From: Arthrobacter sp. MMS18-M83
Lineage (GTDB): Bacteria; Actinomycetota; Actinomycetes; Actinomycetales; Micrococcaceae
NCBI RefSeq assembly: GCF_026683955.1
Contig: NZ_CP113343.1
Location: 248,001-312,000 of the forward strand
Reading direction: 5' to 3'
DNA length: 64,000 bases
Shown here: in pieces, positions 26,874 through 34,938 of the stretch
How the letters are laid out: every line of letters begins with the position of its first letter
Position numbering within the stretch: the first letter of the stretch is position 1
Notes under the pieces: model-generated
Databases searched by the model: none
What the model was told of the DNA's origin: nothing
Seen by the model: the letters and a program-made list of their open reading frames with translations, nothing else
Position numbers and translations under genes: made by a program

Positions 26874-28055
26874 CTACTTGACGCCCCACAGTTTCAGGTA
26901 TTGCTCCAGGGCGCCCGTCGGGTAGTTGTAGGGAACGCTGGTGCCTTTGACGCTTTCCTGGGTGACCAGCTGGAAGGGCAGGACGGAGACCTTGTCGAGA
27001 CCGTCGCTGTGGGTGATGGCGCGCAGGGCGGCATCAACCTGGGAGTAGCCCGCAACAGGGTAGGAAAAGGCGGTCCAGGCGACCTGGGAACCGTCCATGA
27101 GTCCGCCCTGGGCGCCCTGATCCATTGAACGGCCCCCGATCTTGACCTGTCCGTTCAGGCCGGCCGCCTTGAGCGCGGCTGTGATCCCCTTGGAGAACTG
27201 TGCGTTGTCGAAGAAGACGTAGTTGATGTCGGGCTTTGACCGAAGGGTATTCACGACCGTCGGGACGACCTGGTTTTGGCTGACCTGCGTCAGCGTGGAT
27301 TCGAGAATCTGCACGCCGCACGCGGCGCACTTGTCAGTGACCTCCTGCTTGAAGGCCTTCACGAAAGCCTCAAGGGAGGGGATGGCTGGGATGTTCTCGA
27401 ACAGCACCTGGCCCACGCCCTTGGAGTCAGCGATGAACCAGTCGGCCAGCGTCTTCCCGGCGGCTGCTTCTGCGTCACAGCCGACCGCGCCTTGAACGAT
27501 GCTGCCAAGGGGCTGGAGCGGGCACACTGAACCGACGATGAGGGGGATGCCGGCGTCCTTGTACTGCTGAATGACGTCTTCACCGTACGCGGAGACGGGA
27601 TCGCCGCTTATCAGGACGGCCTTGGGGCCCTTCGCGAGGGCGGTCAGCAACGCGGAGCGTAGGGTAGCGGGGTTCGAGCCCTGGTAGGCGAGCTCTTCGA
27701 AGGTCCAGCCGATGGCATCGATGGCCTTGTGTGCGGCATCAACCATAAGCGTCGTCGCCGGAAGGCCGCTGTTCAGGTAGATGATCTTCCCGTGTGCAGG
27801 CAAAGTCCCTTTGAGCGGAATGCTCTGGTTCAGGGTCGTGGGCGCTGCCACGTGTGCGTCGGCGATCGTCTTGGCTGCGGCCAGGTCTGCGGTGGTGGCA
27901 CCCTTTGCGTCTGGGGCACCGCCAGCCGTTGCACATCCAGCCATAAGCAGTGCCGAGGCGGCAACCGCAATGCCCAACGTGAGCTTGCGGAAGGGGCTGC
28001 TTCCCACCCGGGTATTGACTGGGAAGCCAGCTGCGCGTTTCAGTTCTTTGTCCAT
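26874..28055 (-). CDS. Substrate-binding lipoprotein of the ABC importer
   Basis: 393 aa from ATG 28055 (GGAG upstream). Lipoprotein signal: Arg/Lys-rich start, hydrophobic core, lipobox LLMAGC (Cys about 41). The mature part is a periplasmic-binding-protein type 1 fold (IIYLNSGLP, VLISGDPVSAYGED, IPLIVGS, YVFFDNAQFSKGI). Two closely spaced cysteines (DKCAACG) may form a disulfide. First gene of the importer/P450 block; ligand unknown but probably the pathway's growth substrate. Confidence 0.9.
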   Translation of the reverse strand: MDKELKRAAGFPVNTRVGSSPFRKLTLGIAVAASALLMAGCATAGGAPDAKGATTADLAAAKTIADAHVAAPTTLNQSIPLKGTLPAHGKIIYLNSGLPATTLMVDAAHKAIDAIGWTFEELAYQGSNPATLRSALLTALAKGPKAVLISGDPVSAYGEDVIQQYKDAGIPLIVGSVCPLQPLGSIVQGAVGCDAEAAAGKTLADWFIADSKGVGQVLFENIPAIPSLEAFVKAFKQEVTDKCAACGVQILESTLTQVSQNQVVPTVVNTLRSKPDINYVFFDNAQFSKGITAALKAAGLNGQVKIGGRSMDQGAQGGLMDGSQVAWTAFSYPVAGYSQVDAALRAITHSDGLDKVSVLPFQLVTQESVKGTSVPYNYPTGALEQYLKLWGVK

Positions 28056-28352
28056 TGCGAACTCCGTCGTTCGGGCGTCAACAACTGCGTTGACCCTATG
28101 GTTGATTGGGCGGAGTGGTGGCCTCCTGAGACCATCACATTCATACCTACTGTGACAACTATACACATGAATATGAATTGCGTCACTGGTTTTATATGAG
28201 CTACGTCACGGACCTTTTGTGAGCAGATACAGGACCGGGAATGCGTGATACGGCGGTGCCGGCCAGCCCACCAAGCTGCGCCAGATCCGGGTCCCGCCTC
28301 GACTCGTCCCCGGTCTCGAATCGCCAGGATGCCTTGCAGCTCAGCTCCAAAG

Positions 28353-28390
28353 GGATCGGGGGCGGATGCTCTCGCACCCGCCCCCGATCC
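28353..28390 (-). terminator. Hairpin terminator of the CamK-like operon
   Basis: Perfect 13-bp inverted repeat GGATCGGGGGCGG / CCGCCCCCGATCC around a 12-nt loop, starting 30 bp past the stop of the SDR at 28420. The T-tract is poor, as often in high-GC genomes. AT-rich DNA at 28135-28200 beyond it probably contains the promoter of the binding-protein gene. Confidence 0.75.
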
Positions 28391-28419
28391 TCATACAAGG
28401 CAACGCGTCCCGCCCTCGG

Positions 28420-29253
28420 TCAGCGACCGCAAACGTAGTCATCAATCGGCGCGGTATCCCACGCTCCCGCTCCGCCGGTCCCCCGGACGCTGCAGACCTG
28501 GGACGCACCGCCGTCGACGTAAAGGAGCTGTCCCGTGATATAGCTGGACCGGTCGGAGAGCAGGAATGCTGCGGCGTCTGCGATTTCGCCGGGGTGGCCC
28601 GCGCGGCGCAGTGGCACGGTGCCACCACGGCGGAGCAGATTCTCTTGGACGGCATCGATGACGACGCCGTCAAAAGCCTGCTGTGTGGCGATGAGCCCAG
28701 GGGCAATCCCGTTGACACCCACGCCGATCGGCGCACCGTACATCGCCGAACCGCGCAGCAGAGACAGAACGGCTCCCTTGGACGCCTGGTAAGGGATGAT
28801 GTCGTGACTACCGTGTGTCCCGCTAATGGAACAGGTAGCGAGGACCGTTCCGCCGCCGCCCTGCGACTCGAACTGGCGAAGCGCGGCGCGAATACCGAGG
28901 AAGGTGCTGACGACATTCACCTCCATCACGCGACGGAAGTCGTCCAGGCTGAGATCGACAAGGCGCGCCGGACTGCCGACGATGCCCACATTCAGGTGAT
29001 GCATGTCGATGCGGTCGAAGGCATCCAGGCCCGCTGCGATGTAGCGCTCGACGCCCGCCTCTGTGGAGACATCCGCTTGCACGCTGATTGCCCGGCTGCC
29101 ATAGCGCCCCGCGACCGCGGCGGCGTCGTCTCCTTCACGGTCCACGACGACGACCCGCGCACCCGCTCCGACCAAGCGGTCGACCACGGCTTCACCGAGT
29201 CCGCGGCCGGCACCGGTGACCACCGCCACACGGCTTTGGAAGTTCTCCGTCAC
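28420..29253 (-). CDS. SDR-family protein with altered NNAG motif
   Basis: 277 aa. TGAGRGLGEAVV cofactor loop, HLNVGIVG where NNAG normally stands (about residue 87), catalytic Ser region CSISGTHG, YQASKGAVL (Tyr-x3-Lys), and SYITGQLLYVDGG. The tail is about 25 residues longer than usual and ends DDYVCGR. Catalytic residues are kept, so it is probably active. Last gene of the operon headed by the CamK-like crotonase, 15 bp after the CitE-like gene. Confidence 0.87.
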   Translation of the reverse strand: MTENFQSRVAVVTGAGRGLGEAVVDRLVGAGARVVVVDREGDDAAAVAGRYGSRAISVQADVSTEAGVERYIAAGLDAFDRIDMHHLNVGIVGSPARLVDLSLDDFRRVMEVNVVSTFLGIRAALRQFESQGGGGTVLATCSISGTHGSHDIIPYQASKGAVLSLLRGSAMYGAPIGVGVNGIAPGLIATQQAFDGVVIDAVQENLLRRGGTVPLRRAGHPGEIADAAAFLLSDRSSYITGQLLYVDGGASQVCSVRGTGGAGAWDTAPIDDYVCGR

Positions 29254-29268
29254 GCTTCGCGCCCCGCT

Positions 29269-30171
29269 TTATGCGCGTTCGAGGACGAGCCTGGCCACCC
29301 TGTAATCGGGCAACGTGATGACCCGGCCGTTGAGCACAGCAGCCGGCTCACCCCTTGCCACGGTCTCTTCGTACACGTCGCACACCTGGCGCGCCCGATC
29401 CACCTCGGCGGCCGAGGGGCGCATGACTTCATTGATGATGGGCAGGTGGGCGGGCGAGACCGCAATGCAGGCGGTGAAGCCGAGATCGGACCACGTCTGG
29501 ATAAATGCGCGGACCTTCTCGAGGTCCTTGTACTCGGGGATCAGCGAGCCTCCGGTTGCCCACAGCCCGTAGGCGGCAGCTGCGGTGGCGATCTTCGCGC
29601 GTGCATACCCGCTGGTCAGCGACGAGAGCATGCCGTCGGCATCGAAGGGCCGTGAGCCGATGTCGGCGGCGAGGTCGACGTATCCGAAGTGCAGGCCGAC
29701 GACGGCCGGGTGCGCCGCGATGCGGTCGAGCTCAATAAGCGCGCGGGCGGTTTCGATCATCACATGAAGCGGGTGAACCCTGCCTGCGCCACGCATGATC
29801 GCAACGACCTCGTCGAGCTCCTCGACCGTTTCGACCTTCGGGTAGGAGATGACGATATCCGCGTCGACGGCGGCGAGTGCCTCCAGGTCGGCCCGCCCCC
29901 AGGGCGAGCCGATGTTGTTGCTGCGGACTATGATGCGGCGCCCGCCGAAGTAGTCGATGTCTGCGAGCACTTCGATGACCCGTTCGCGTACCCGCTCCTT
30001 GTTTTCGGGGGTAGCAGAGTCTTCGAGGTCGAGCATGATTCCGTCGGCCGCGACCTCCGGAACCTTGGACCAATACTTCTCGTTGAGCACTGGGACCTCG
30101 ATGAGGCTGATCATGCTGGCATATTCCTGGCGCGGTGTGCGTGCGGTCAGGTCTGTGGAGGTTGTACTCAT
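29269..30171 (-). CDS. HpcH/HpaI-CitE-family lyase
   Basis: 300 aa from ATG 30171, which overlaps the hydrolase stop as ATGA; the 415-aa frame running into the hydrolase is spurious. CitE-type marks: IMLDLEDSATPENK, IVRSNNIGSPWG, ISYPKVETVEEL, MIETARALIEL, and GYVDLAADIGSRPF with acidic Mg ligands. The family cleaves or forms beta-hydroxyacyl-CoA thioesters (citryl-, malyl-, citramalyl-CoA). It probably releases a C2/C3 unit at the end of this operon's pathway. Confidence 0.87.
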   Translation of the reverse strand: MSTTSTDLTARTPRQEYASMISLIEVPVLNEKYWSKVPEVAADGIMLDLEDSATPENKERVRERVIEVLADIDYFGGRRIIVRSNNIGSPWGRADLEALAAVDADIVISYPKVETVEELDEVVAIMRGAGRVHPLHVMIETARALIELDRIAAHPAVVGLHFGYVDLAADIGSRPFDADGMLSSLTSGYARAKIATAAAAYGLWATGGSLIPEYKDLEKVRAFIQTWSDLGFTACIAVSPAHLPIINEVMRPSAAEVDRARQVCDVYEETVARGEPAAVLNGRVITLPDYRVARLVLERA

Positions 30172-31019
30172 GGTTGGTCGCCTTCCGCGAAGAAGTCCAG
30201 GAGGGAGTCGGTGAACTGTTTGGGCTGCTCGCGGGGGATGTAATGGCCGGTCTCGAACCATTCGACCCGCACGTCGGGCATGACCTGCTGAAGACGGTCG
30301 ATGATGGGCTGGTCCAGGACGTTGCTGGTGCGCCCGATCATGTACAGGGTCGGCATGGCCGCCTTCGCCGACATCTCCCACAGGTACTCGCCGTCGGGCA
30401 GGCTCACCGAGCCGGTGATCCACTGCAGGTCCGGGTCGGCCCTGGGCACCAGCTTGCCCGCCCAGTTCCGACGCACCTGGTACTTCACATGCAGGTCGAT
30501 GAACTCCTCGACCCACTCCGGGTGCTGCCCCACGTAGAACTCGCGCACCTCGTTCTCGTCACGGAAACCGCGCAGGTTCGTGTTGCGCTGGATGAAGTCC
30601 CGCATGAACCGCGCACCCTCCACGCTGGTCGCCGGCCCCGCATCCGATAACGCCATCCGCCGCACCTGCCCGGGGTTCTCCCCCGCGATCGCGATCGAGA
30701 CGCGCACCCCGTTGGAGTGCCCGACAAGGTAATAGGGTCCGATGCCCATCTGCTCAAGCAGGCCGGTGACATCGCCGGCGAACGCCCGCACCGCGTAGCC
30801 CTGCGGGGACCAGCTGCTCTCCCCGTGACCGCGCAGGTCCGGGGCAATGACGTGGTACTTCTCGGCAAGACGGCGCGCGATCGGATCCCAGGTGTGGGCG
30901 GTGACGTTCAAACCATGCACCATCACCAGCGGCTGGTTGCCGCGCTTGCCCCACTCCAGGTAATGGATGTCCAGGCCGTTGACCCTGGCCCGGCCCTCTT
31001 GATACTCGTGCGCAGTCAC
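30168..31019 (-). CDS. Alpha/beta hydrolase, copy 2 of an exact duplicate
   Basis: 283 aa, identical to the protein at 6068-6919, with the same GTG start, GAGGAG site, GHSNG elbow and GHYIPREQP His. Here it is embedded in an operon: the Gfo/Idh gene ends 95 bp upstream and the CitE-like gene overlaps its stop as ATGA. That coupling makes this the more natural home of the gene. It may hydrolyse an ester or lactone arising after ring opening by the CamK-like enzyme (inference). Confidence 0.88.
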   Translation of the reverse strand: MTAHEYQEGRARVNGLDIHYLEWGKRGNQPLVMVHGLNVTAHTWDPIARRLAEKYHVIAPDLRGHGESSWSPQGYAVRAFAGDVTGLLEQMGIGPYYLVGHSNGVRVSIAIAGENPGQVRRMALSDAGPATSVEGARFMRDFIQRNTNLRGFRDENEVREFYVGQHPEWVEEFIDLHVKYQVRRNWAGKLVPRADPDLQWITGSVSLPDGEYLWEMSAKAAMPTLYMIGRTSNVLDQPIIDRLQQVMPDVRVEWFETGHYIPREQPKQFTDSLLDFFAEGDQP

Positions 31020-31080
31020 AATGCTCCTCTTTGAGTTGGTCCGGGCTCAACACGCCCGGCAGACCAGCAATTCCATCCTA

Positions 31081-31109
31081 ACTATATGTATGAATCGGAT
31101 ATTTGTCAC
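31081..31109 (-). promoter_or_regulatory. Internal promoter of hydrolase copy 2
   Basis: Same -35 GTGACA (31104-31109), 17-bp spacer and -10 TATAGT (31081-31086) as in copy A. In this place it would be an internal operon promoter driving hydrolase, CitE-like and SDR genes independently of the upstream pair. Confidence 0.6.
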
Positions 31110-31113
31110 CCCT

Positions 31114-32217
31114 TCAAACCACACCCTGCCAACACCTCGTGGCGGCAGCACGCCGGATGACGTCAAGCAGCTCGTGCAACCGCACCGCGTCGTCGAAGTC
31201 GGGGACGTCACCATCTGAGGTCCCGGCCGCTATCGCCCGGTACATCCGCCGCACGCTGGCAGCGGGCCCGGCCAGCGGATCGCCGTCAGCGCCAGGCGGT
31301 TCCTCGGGGGCCGGCAGGACAGACCGCTCCCCCGAACTGCGCGTCTCGACCAGGCTCAACCGTGCCATCTGTATCTGGCCGTCGGGGCTATCCGGCACAA
31401 TCTCCAGTGTGCCCTCCGAGCCATAGACCGTCATCAGGGGCATCCCGGTCGCATGCACACCCAGAACAAACAGTCCAGACAATGTCGCCCCGCCTGCGAG
31501 CGCTCCTTGGATGGCCACCTGGTCGGCCGCGGTCTTGGTTATCCAACGATTCTCGCCTTCGATCGCCACCTTCGGCGTGGCCACGCCAACCTTCGCCAAT
31601 ATCCCGGCGAGCCGCCCGACCGCGAACTCCACGGCATCAAGGGTGTGCGCGGCACGCACGGTCAGCGCCGACAGCCCGTTTCGCTCATCGGCAACCCACT
31701 CCTTGCCGGGCGCCAGCACCGGCGCGCCATGACCCATGCCGGCTGACAAGACATGCACGGCCAGCACGCGGCCGACTCGGCCCCCGTCGACCAACTCGCG
31801 AAGTAGCCGAACTGCGGGTTGCTGCCGCGCCTGCAGGCCGATGATGTGGCGGACGCCGGCCAGCACCGCGTGATCCCGCAGGATCTTGGCTTGCTGGGTA
31901 TTCACCCCGAGAGGCCACTCGCAGTAGACGTCCTTCCGGGCTGCCAGGGCGGCCGTGACGGACTCAAAGTGCTTTGTGACTTTCACAGCGACAGTTACGA
32001 GGCCGACGTCGGTGTCAGCCGCGAGAGCGGCGGCACTTGTATGGGCGCGTCGTGCACCAAATCGTTGGGCCGAGGCGTCCGCAGTAGCTCGTCGCGTTGT
32101 TGACACCGCGCGAAGCGCCACTCCAGGTGTCGCCAGAACGGCTGGAATGTGCGATTCCAGGGCCCATCCGCCGCTGATGCTGGCACCGACAATTCCGACA
32201 CCGAGGTCGCCAGTCAC
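31114..32217 (-). CDS. Gfo/Idh/MocA-family oxidoreductase
   Basis: 367 aa. N-terminal Rossmann domain GIVGASISGGWALESHIPA (about 7-25), VTVAVKVTKHFE, and the family's EKP motif as EWPLG (about 99). C-terminal alpha/beta domain with GLFVLGVHATGMPLM and YGSEGTLEI. NAD(P)-dependent oxidation/reduction of a cyclic alcohol or aldehyde. It overlaps the crotonase by 4 bp, so the two products probably act together. The last few residues are encoded by the 969-bp repeat and may not be the ancestral C-terminus. Confidence 0.85.
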   Translation of the reverse strand: MTGDLGVGIVGASISGGWALESHIPAVLATPGVALRAVSTTRRATADASAQRFGARRAHTSAAALAADTDVGLVTVAVKVTKHFESVTAALAARKDVYCEWPLGVNTQQAKILRDHAVLAGVRHIIGLQARQQPAVRLLRELVDGGRVGRVLAVHVLSAGMGHGAPVLAPGKEWVADERNGLSALTVRAAHTLDAVEFAVGRLAGILAKVGVATPKVAIEGENRWITKTAADQVAIQGALAGGATLSGLFVLGVHATGMPLMTVYGSEGTLEIVPDSPDGQIQMARLSLVETRSSGERSVLPAPEEPPGADGDPLAGPAASVRRMYRAIAAGTSDGDVPDFDDAVRLHELLDVIRRAAATRCWQGVV

Positions 32218-32990
32218 GGACGGGGCGTTTCGTGACCCGACAGCTGGCCGGCCTTCAGCCCACCCATATACCAGTGACCGCTGCCCTCAACACCGAGACC
32301 ATGGCTGAGGCCCTCGTTGAAATTGCGCCGGAACCCGATCGAGGCCGCGGCCTTTGCGTAGCGCAGCATCGCCACGTCTCGGCGCGCCAGATCCCTGGCA
32401 ATCTCCCAGGCACGGTCCATGAGCTTCTCTGCGGGCAGTACCTCGTTGATGAACCCGATCTGCTTTCCCTCCTCGGCGCCGATCACGGACCCGGTGAGCA
32501 GCCAGTACTTGACGCGGGTGGGCCCGAGCAGTTCACCCCACACCAGGTTCACCCCGTCGCCCGGGATGGTGTCACGCAGGGGAAAGTGTGCCTTGTCGGC
32601 AAACTCGGCGTGCTCGGCAGCGAGGACGATGTCGCCCATCACGGGGATCTCGGAATGGATGAGGGCCGGGCCGTTCACGGCCCCGATGATCGGGATTTCG
32701 ACGTCGTTCAGGTTCCGCAACATCCGGCGCCCCTCCCACCAGATGTAGTCCCAGCTGTGGCGGGTAAAACTCGTCACATCCAGCTCAGTGCAGTACACAT
32801 CGCCGGTGCCCGTCAGGATGAGCACCTTCGTGGCATGGTTCTTGCCGACCCAATCGAAAGCCTCGGTGAGCTCAGTGTGGGCCTGGGCATCCCAGACGAA
32901 GGATCCGCCGTTTGTGTGAAACCGCATTTCGGTGACGCCATTGTCGTGAGTGATGCTGATTCGTTCCCAGTGCGGGTGTTCGAAGGTCAT
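32214..32990 (-). CDS. Crotonase-fold hydrolase resembling 6-oxocamphor hydrolase (CamK)
   Basis: 258 aa. Throughout its length it follows Rhodococcus 6-oxocamphor hydrolase rather than ordinary enoyl-CoA hydratases: FVWDAQAH, KVLILTGTGDVYCTELD, EGRRMLRNL, VEIPIIGAVNGPALIHSEIP, AHFPLRDTIPGDGVN. Residues matching that enzyme's Trp40, His122, His145 and Asp154 appear as Trp33, His112, His135 and Asp145, from my memory of the published active site. Such enzymes split non-activated beta-diketones by retro-Claisen hydrolysis, opening a ring. First gene of a five-gene operon. With the P450 and SDRs nearby it suggests bicyclic-ketone catabolism; the substrate may differ from camphor. Confidence 0.82.
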   Translation of the reverse strand: MTFEHPHWERISITHDNGVTEMRFHTNGGSFVWDAQAHTELTEAFDWVGKNHATKVLILTGTGDVYCTELDVTSFTRHSWDYIWWEGRRMLRNLNDVEIPIIGAVNGPALIHSEIPVMGDIVLAAEHAEFADKAHFPLRDTIPGDGVNLVWGELLGPTRVKYWLLTGSVIGAEEGKQIGFINEVLPAEKLMDRAWEIARDLARRDVAMLRYAKAAASIGFRRNFNEGLSHGLGVEGSGHWYMGGLKAGQLSGHETPRP

Positions 32991-33279
32991 CGACCCTTCC
33001 TTTCTATGAAAATGAGTGGCGCAACATCACTTCTCGCCATGAAGATGCCCTCGCGGTCGGGGCGTACCGACGGGGCGATTTGGCCTTCGACACAGCCCCG
33101 GGTATGCACGCGGACATCTGGGCCTGGCCGACTTGCCCCGAAAGCCCGGTCCATCAATCCCAATATAGGCATCAGCCACCCAAACTGCTACCCTTGATTA
33201 TATTCATAGTCATCATTAGACGGTTTTGATTCCATATTCTCGACATCGATGCCGGCTGGCAAATGCATAGGAGCCGAAT
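32991..33279. other. Divergent promoter region between the CamK-like operon and the MmgE/PrpD gene
   Basis: About 290 bp without a gene. An AT-rich block at 33190-33225 contains TGATTATATTC (33195-33205), also found at 41220-41230 ahead of the amidohydrolase operon. Read on the minus strand it includes TATAAT, although the leader to 32990 would be about 200 nt. Confidence 0.45.
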
Positions 33280-34644
33280 ATGACCATGCCCCACTCTCTC
33301 ACCCGTACCGGCCTGTCGGGCCAAGTCGCAGAGGCTGTCCTCGACGTCGCGGACAGCTCCCTCGACACCTCCCTGTCCACCGCCGTCAGTGACCGGCTTT
33401 TGCACGGTATCGGGGTGGCGCTGACCGGGACCGAGTTCGAGGCCTTTGCTGCGGGTTTACGAGCCGTCTCCTCCGAATCGGGCGCCTCCACGGTATTGGG
33501 TCGGCGCAACCGGCTCTCCCCCGCGGCAGCGGCCTTCGTCAACGCCATTGCCGCACACTCGTGCTTGCAGGAAGATTGCGGTCCCGGCGGTTACGTAGAG
33601 GGAAGCCACCCAGGCACCTACATCATTCCGGCTGCCTTGGCGGCCGTTGATGCGGCTGGCGTAAGCGGTGAGCGCTTCGCTCGCGGCGTGATCGCAGGCT
33701 ACGAGGCCGTCAGTATCCTCGGGGAGATCGTTCCGGGCGGCTTGAGCGCCCGTAAGTACCGCCCCAGCGGGATCATGGGTCCATTCGGTGCAGCGACGGC
33801 CGCGGCGTACATTTTCGGCGCAGACGCCAATCAGCTTGCCACGGCTTTGAGCATCGCCAGCAACTCCGCGGCGGGCAGCAATCAGGGCTTTGTTAGCGGC
33901 ACCATTGAGCCCCTTGCCCATGCCGGTCTTGGTGCGAGAAACGGCTTGCTTGCCGCTAAGCTCGCGATGGCCGGCGCCGCGGCAAGTCCGAATGCGCTGG
34001 AGGGTCCATACGGCTTCTTCGCAGTGTATGCGGGTGAACAGCCAACCGTCGCGGGTCTGGGCCTCCGCTCCGAGGAGCCGGCCATCACGCGCCTGGGCAG
34101 CAAGAAGTTTGCCGTCTGCTTGCAGAATCAGGAAACCCTTGAACTGGCCGGCGAATTGGCCCCGGCGCTAACGGGTGCGACGATCCGCGAGTTGGTGCTT
34201 TCCCGGCCTAACACCCCGGCCAACGGCACCGGTAGCGCTGGGGTAGGCGCAGAAGGACCCTTCGAAACCATGCTGCAACGTCAGATGTCCGCACGTTTCA
34301 CGCTCGCCGCAGCGCTGCTTGGCCGACCGGTTACCGATCCCCGCTACTTCAACGAGGCAGGCGCGGATGCCCAGGCGGCCGACCTGGCAGCCTTGGTGAG
34401 CCTGCGTCAAAACGAAGCGGACGCCGTCGAAATCGTAGCCCTGCTCGACGACGGGCGGGAGCTGCGAATCGCGGGCCGGCGCCCCGAAATCCTCCAGCCA
34501 GGCTCGGGCCGCATTGATGAACTCTTCCTCGAACGAGCCGGAAAGGTTCTCAACGCCGAGTTGGCCGAACGCATACTGAGCGACATCCGCTCCATCTCTT
34601 CAGTCCCAGACGCCGCAGTTATCACAAACGCGTTGCGCGGCTGA
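33280..34644 (+). CDS. MmgE/PrpD-family protein
   Basis: 454 aa, usual length. Helical N-terminal domain with LSPAAAAFVNAIAAHSCLQED and GSHPGTYIIPAALA (the HPG... active-site segment), GVIAGYEAVSILG, then GPFGAATAAAYIFG and a smaller C-terminal alpha/beta domain. The family includes 2-methylcitrate dehydratase, cis-aconitate decarboxylase and isomerases/hydrolases of cyclic acids. It is convergent to the SDR/CaiB/MaoC/CitE operon, and both end at one terminator. It could decarboxylate or dehydrate a branched tricarboxylate handled by that operon; substrate unknown. Confidence 0.87.
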   Translation: MTMPHSLTRTGLSGQVAEAVLDVADSSLDTSLSTAVSDRLLHGIGVALTGTEFEAFAAGLRAVSSESGASTVLGRRNRLSPAAAAFVNAIAAHSCLQEDCGPGGYVEGSHPGTYIIPAALAAVDAAGVSGERFARGVIAGYEAVSILGEIVPGGLSARKYRPSGIMGPFGAATAAAYIFGADANQLATALSIASNSAAGSNQGFVSGTIEPLAHAGLGARNGLLAAKLAMAGAAASPNALEGPYGFFAVYAGEQPTVAGLGLRSEEPAITRLGSKKFAVCLQNQETLELAGELAPALTGATIRELVLSRPNTPANGTGSAGVGAEGPFETMLQRQMSARFTLAAALLGRPVTDPRYFNEAGADAQAADLAALVSLRQNEADAVEIVALLDDGRELRIAGRRPEILQPGSGRIDELFLERAGKVLNAELAERILSDIRSISSVPDAAVITNALRG

Positions 34645-34705
34645 GAAGTTCGGACCGTCGACGCCGGTTGGCTGGTGGAAACGCCTCTAGATCTGCAGCC
34701 ATCAA

Positions 34706-34740
34706 AAGGCCCCGGAAGGTCTCTGACCTTCCGGGGCCTT
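34706..34740. terminator. Strong bidirectional hairpin terminator
   Basis: Perfect 15-bp stem (AAGGCCCCGGAAGGT and its complement) with a 5-nt loop, flanked by A-rich DNA on the left and T/C on the right. It lies between the MmgE/PrpD stop and the tail of the convergent minus-strand operon. Confidence 0.88.
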
Positions 34741-34832
34741 CCATCTCAGGCATCGATTCAACCCCTGAATGTACTCCTCCGGAGGCATCAGGGGACGGTC
34801 GATATCGTCCCCTGACGACCGTCTGGCCAAGC

Positions 34833-34925
34833 TCAGTCCGTGTCAGGAATGAGGCCGATGGCGCTCACCGGGCACAGTGACAGGGCCGACTTTTGCTCGG
34901 CGGCAACTCATCAACGATTTCCTCA
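34833..34925 (-). pseudogene. Ferredoxin C-terminal remnant
   Basis: On the minus strand, just downstream of the SDR stop, a frame reads EQKSALSLCPVSAIGLIPDTD then TGA (stop 34833-34835). This is the last-cluster end of a small P450-type ferredoxin (Cys-Pro-x-x-Ala-Ile). A stop stands just before it, and the residues EEIVDELPP appear in a neighbouring frame, so a frameshift is likely. The N-terminal cluster cysteines are missing. It suggests a ferredoxin once formed the end of this operon. Confidence 0.55.
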
Positions 34926-34938
34926 CACTGTCGGTGAC

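Larger units (their letters stand above)
30168..31136. repeat. 969-bp direct repeat, copy B
   Basis: Partner of 6068-7036, same orientation, two mismatches. Its right end overlaps the last codons and stop of the Gfo/Idh-like gene (stop at 31114-31116), so the repeat includes the end of a neighbour gene that copy A lacks upstream. Confidence 0.95.

Noticed and set aside
29269..30516. A 415-aa frame fusing hydrolase-antiframe sequence with the CitE-like lyase
   Set aside because: The first 115 residues are a shifted frame of the hydrolase gene; the same artefact appears at copy A. The ATGA-overlapping start at 30171 is better.
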